Source of the DNA: Mangifera indica
Lineage: Eukaryota; Streptophyta; Magnoliopsida; Sapindales; Anacardiaceae
Reading direction: 5' to 3'
Length of the DNA: 64,000 bases
NCBI RefSeq assembly: GCF_011075055.1
Contig: NC_058137.1
Span: forward strand, 6,619,463 to 6,683,462
A model generated the notes under the pieces. It saw only the letters and a program-made list of their open reading frames with translations. It had not been told where the DNA came from and did no database searches. Made by a program: the position numbers and the translations under genes. Shown piece by piece: positions 60,461-64,000 of this stretch (position 1 is the first letter of the stretch; the number at the start of each line of letters is the position of its first letter).

Positions 60461-62005
60461 CATTAGGATTTAATTAGATAATAATAATTATAATATTATA
60501 TTATGATGATGATTAAGTAATTAAGAAAAATTTTGATTAAAATAATATATGTGATTAGAATAAAATATTTGATTAAGATGAAATATCTAAGATTAGTATA
60601 AAATTAGGATAATATATTTAAGATTAAGATAAAATAGATGATGTGGATAAATATTTAAATATGAAAGTAAAATATGGTAGAATGAATAGAGGTGATTGGA
60701 TTGAAGAAGTGAGGAGAATATTAGTATTTAGTATTTTGGGCAACCTTTGGTTAATTGAGAAGGAAGACACCTCTATTTGTCTTAGAAAGAGTTGATACTT
60801 CTTATTATCAACATTATTTTATTTTAATATTAATAAAATTTACATTAAGTTCCTATCAATTGGTATCATAGTAATATAATAATGGGATGAATTGATATCA
60901 TGTTGGATGGAAATGAGAGTTGGTTGTGGTTTCAATGATTGAAGGAATTAGAAGCTCGAGATATGTTCGAGAAAGGAATATGTCTCCATTGTGAAGGAAA
61001 ACTTTAGTCTGATCATGACTATAGATTCAAATGGTTGGCAGTGTTACTGGTGGACAAGGATGGATCCAACAATGACGTCATTCTGATCGTGAGCAATGAG
61101 AAGCTAGAGGAGAGAAGTCGATTAGGTGAAGAGTTGAACTAATTTTGTTGAGATGGGGGTTTTAGACCCAAAAAAAAAGTTAAATTCTGATGACCAGAGG
61201 GTGAAATCGATAATTTCAGCAACTTCGGTCATGAATTGATAGGTTCGAATGAATTTAAAATGTCGTGGAAGTCCAAAAAGGTGATTCAAGAGATTCTAGG
61301 AGTAACATGGTTGGGTTTGATGGAAAATCGGTTGTTTCTAGTGAAGCCTAGTTATCAGGATTTGTTCATTCACCTAAGCTTCTGACATTAGGGAGAGTAA
61401 CACGGTTAGGTTCAATGAAAAATCAGTTGTTTCTAATGAAGCCTAGCTACTAGAAATTGTTCATTTGCCTAAGTTTCAGGCATTAGGGATGAAGTCAAAG
61501 TATATCGAAGGAGGAAGTATTGATTTTTATATCAGTATTGACAATTGGAATGATTGCAAAATAGTAAGGGTATTTTCAAACTGGGTAGGAAGAAATGTAA
61601 AAAATCTGAAATTTTTCAATTTTTCCCATACTGAAGACAAAATGAGTTTCAAAGAGGCTAGAAATGTTAAGATTTAATTAGATAATAATAATTATTAAGT
61701 AATGAAGAAAGTATTTTATTAGAATAATATATGTGATTAGGATACAATATTTGATTAGGATGAGATATTTAAAATTCGGATAATATATTTAAGATTAGGA
61801 TAAAATAAATGATTTGATAAATATTTGAATTAGAAATTAAATAGGGTAGAATAAATATAGGAGATTGGATTGGAAAAAGCAGTTTGACAACTTTTGACTG
61901 ATTGAGAGGAAAGACACCTCTATTTGCTTTAGAAATAGTTAGCACATCTTGTTGCCAAAGCCATTTTAATTTACTATTAATAAAATTCACATTAGATCCC
62001 TAACA
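60461..62005 (+). mobile_element. Short non-autonomous LTR retrotransposon (TRIM-like), copy 2, plus orientation
   Basis: The 5' LTR is at 60461-60858, the primer-binding site TTGGTATCATAG from 60860, the internal region at 60870-61664 and the 3' LTR at 61665-62005 (TGTTAAGATTTAATT ... CCCTAACA). A GCTAGAAA-containing purine-rich stretch precedes the 3' LTR. The internal region shares a gag-like scrap (SNNDVILIVS) and other blocks with copy 1. It also has an internal duplication of about 90 bp at 61300-61480. No protein is complete. Confidence 0.78.
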
Positions 62006-63724
62006 TATTACTTTTGTTTTCATTTTCAAGTTACCGTTACAACACCTTGCCATCACTGTTGACTTTACTTGTTTCAGACCAGGGTTTTGAGCATCTTCCA
62101 TATGAGATTTCAAAGCCTGGGCATGGTTTGTCACTAAGTTGCTGGTTTTCTTTTTTGGTATTTGAGTTTGTGAAGTTTGATCTTGGCTAGTGATTATTTA
62201 AACATTTTTAATCGCTTGCATGAAATCTAGAATAGTTTTAGTGATATCCAAATTGTTGTTGAGACCCTTTTAAGCCTATTTTTTATTAGCATATTATGTT
62301 TTCATCTACATCACATTGGCTGGAGACAACTGTTGCAGGATTGACTTGATGTTTGGATTGGTATCTTCATATGAGTGATGTTATGTGCGCTTAAAATGAG
62401 TACCAATTTAATACTAATGATGTATTACTATGTAATTGAGTATTATTTTATTCTTGATTCAAAATTACCCAATCACATGCGATATACTATCATTGGTATC
62501 AATTTGGAACTCATTATTAGTACACATAATTTTATTGCTATCATATACTTATGGAACATCAAATGTGTGTATCTTGTTTGTTGGAAACATCCGGCTAAGT
62601 GTCACTTCCAACCTACTCGCTAGGAGTTGAGGCCTCCTCATCGTGAAAGAGCTGATGTTGGAAGAGTAGATAGTTTAAACGTTGTTATAGTATTTTCCTT
62701 TTTTATATTATGGATTGATTTGTCAAAATTGTCTTAGAGTTTTATTTTGTTTTGAGTTTTACATTTATTTCATATTTTGTCAGGATTTTGATAGGTACCT
62801 GGTTCCTCTCCTCTGCAATTCTACTATTCTGGTACTACAGTTGAAATAATTGCACCGCAGCTTTCTGTCTGTACACAATTTCCAGTATTCCAACACAATA
62901 CAGTAGCTATAAAATGGACAAACAAATTTGTGTAATCAAACCTATCTGTATAAGTAACAACCGAAATTCCTTACAATCATATCAGTTAATTTCAAGCAAA
63001 ATTTACAATGAAACAGTAATCTGAAAAACATTCAATCGCATGGCATTTGAGAGGCCAGCTCTCTCCATCACTTGTCTCCACTTTTTTTCCTGATATTTTT
63101 CTTGCGTGCTTTCCCTTTCACCAACCAGCATAATATCTTCATTCCCTAACTGCCAGACCTCTCTTGTGCTGCCACGTTTCAGCTCCACTTGCTTGTGGTC
63201 TATCTCTTGTAATGTTGTGTGTTTGCTAATTGTGTCTCCCAGCTTGCTGCCAACTCTGTTCCTTCCTCCTCTCCCTTGTATCTGTTTCTCCTTACAAGAG
63301 ATATATACTTGCTGCCTAATAGATTTATTTGTAGTTTATAAATAAAAGTTTCCATTATTATTGGGGGTATTTGCTTGATTAATGATTAAATATTCATTTT
63401 GGTTTTTTTCAATCCTTAATGCTTTTGGTCGTTCTACCCTTCTAGTTCTTATAGATATCAGATATCCTCCATGCTTGGTCAGTTGTTCTCCCTATTTTTC
63501 CCTCTGTTTCTTTATATTAATCTCTATACTTCTATATCTTCTCAATTTGTACACTATCTAAATTTTTCTTCATTTGTTACTCCATCAATTTGTGTTTCAG
63601 TTGTGGTAAAATAAGTATCTTTCTTGTACCGAAGTTATTTTTTGTAAGCTGCTCGTTAAGTGTTAACTATCTGGTTCATGGAGCTAATCTTTGCCATTCT
63701 TTCTTTCCTCCATGGTCAATAAAG
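62006..63724. other. Remainder of the large intron
   Basis: AT-rich unassigned DNA with a family D MITE at about 62390-62540. At 62950-63300 lies a CT-rich block resembling parts of the segment at 53750-54180 (for example CAGCTTGCTGCCAACTCTG compared with CAATTTGCTGCCAAGTAGC), so the two may be remnants of one LTR family. No gene is recognised. Confidence 0.45.
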
Positions 63725-63809
63725 GTACTGTGAACCCTAGTGTTGGAGCTTTTCTCAATGTATTGTGATTGGCAGGAGGAGAAAGGCGCAACAAATTAGC
63801 AAGAGGCAG

Positions 63810-64000
63810 GTTTGTGTTGCCAATGATATATCTTAAGAATTTGGGAACAATTAATTAACATGGTAATGACTTGTATATTGTGAAGGCATAGGATGGATCA
63901 GATGTTGTAGATGCCTGTGAATCTAAATTTTGGTCTGTGTTTCTAAATCTAGGATTTTGATTACAATAAAACTATGTGCACACAATTTTGATTATACAAT
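63810..64000 (+). other. Intron start of the BORCS5-like pseudogene at window end
   Basis: Follows the donor at 63810. No further exon is recognised before the window ends. Confidence 0.4.

Larger units (their letters stand above)
56689..63809 (+). pseudogene. BORCS5/myrlysin-like gene, broken, with transposon-filled intron
   Basis: Exons 56689-56730, 56826-56909 and 57011-57095 join in frame to give MGASESTVSSSRSR, then ITTVSQKSESVDPVLEELK and SPPTEGSLNDILGRKPSS. The MG start with Ser at position 5 fits N-myristoylation. A fourth exon is recognisable at 63725-63809, after a 6.6-kb intron: GTVNP, then a segment readable as LELFSMYCDWQEEK only after a one-base loss near 63740, and QQISKRQ after a one-base gain near 63785. 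Both shifts put stops in the frame. The donor GTTTGT follows at 63810 and later exons lie beyond the window. Plant proteins of this type resemble BORC subunit 5, which in animals positions lysosomes; that assignment is from memory of the family and is moderate. The start is 370 bp from the divergent hnRNP-like pseudogene. Confidence 0.65.

Noticed and set aside
1..64000. CRISPR arrays, operons, prophage or bacterial defence systems
   Set aside because: The window is plant nuclear DNA with introns, LTR elements and MITEs; no regularly spaced direct repeats with unique spacers or bacterial gene clusters are present.
1..64000. tRNA, rRNA or microRNA genes
   Set aside because: I found no cloverleaf-like B-box/A-box pair or known mature microRNA by eye; the tRNA-like matches are retroelement primer-binding sites.

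Overview
This is a stretch of nuclear DNA from a flowering plant, most likely a eudicot. It is AT-rich and gene-sparse, its genes have GT-AG introns, and it holds many plant-type LTR retrotransposons and MITEs. The recognisable genes (SKIP23-like F-box, D14-type hydrolase, V-ATPase proteolipid, VND-type NAC) are plant families. I cannot name the species from sequence alone. There is no prokaryotic, viral or organellar gene organisation.

Layout. 1-4897: an almost complete but dead Ty1/copia element on the minus strand, with its left LTR cut by the window edge. 5396-13188: two convergent SKIP23-like (DUF295) F-box genes, 5.3 kb apart. 13690-14300: a foldback element with a W-box-rich hairpin tip. 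15653-19985 (minus): an intron-containing pseudogene of a microspherule-1-like FHA protein. 20590-21560: a TIR element. 23888-24768: an intact two-exon D14-type alpha/beta hydrolase. 26305-29860: remnants of a Ty3/gypsy gag split by nested insertions, including a hAT-type MITE with a perfect 8-bp target duplication. 30505-31669 (minus): an intact V-ATPase 16-kDa proteolipid gene. 31900-41170: mostly repeats and unassigned AT-rich DNA. 41350-45334: a VND1/2/3-like NAC gene with a probable 5' leader exon, a uORF and a GC-AG intron. 51964-56319 (minus): a decayed hnRNP Q-like gene with three RRMs. 56689-63809 (plus): a broken BORCS5-like gene starting 370 bp away, head to head with it. Its 6.6-kb third intron holds a copia fragment, two short LTR elements in inverted orientation and a nested solo LTR.

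Five protein-coding genes look intact: two F-box genes, the D14-like gene, VHA-c and the NAC gene. They do not form a pathway. Three further genes retain their intron structure but carry stops and frameshifts, so they are non-processed pseudogenes. That pattern fits a duplicated segment losing genes, which is inference. I found no convincing undescribed multi-gene system. The most interesting items are the uORF whose predicted spliced stop overlaps the NAC start codon, the three multi-lesion pseudogenes, and the nested and inverted retroelements inside the BORCS5-like intron.
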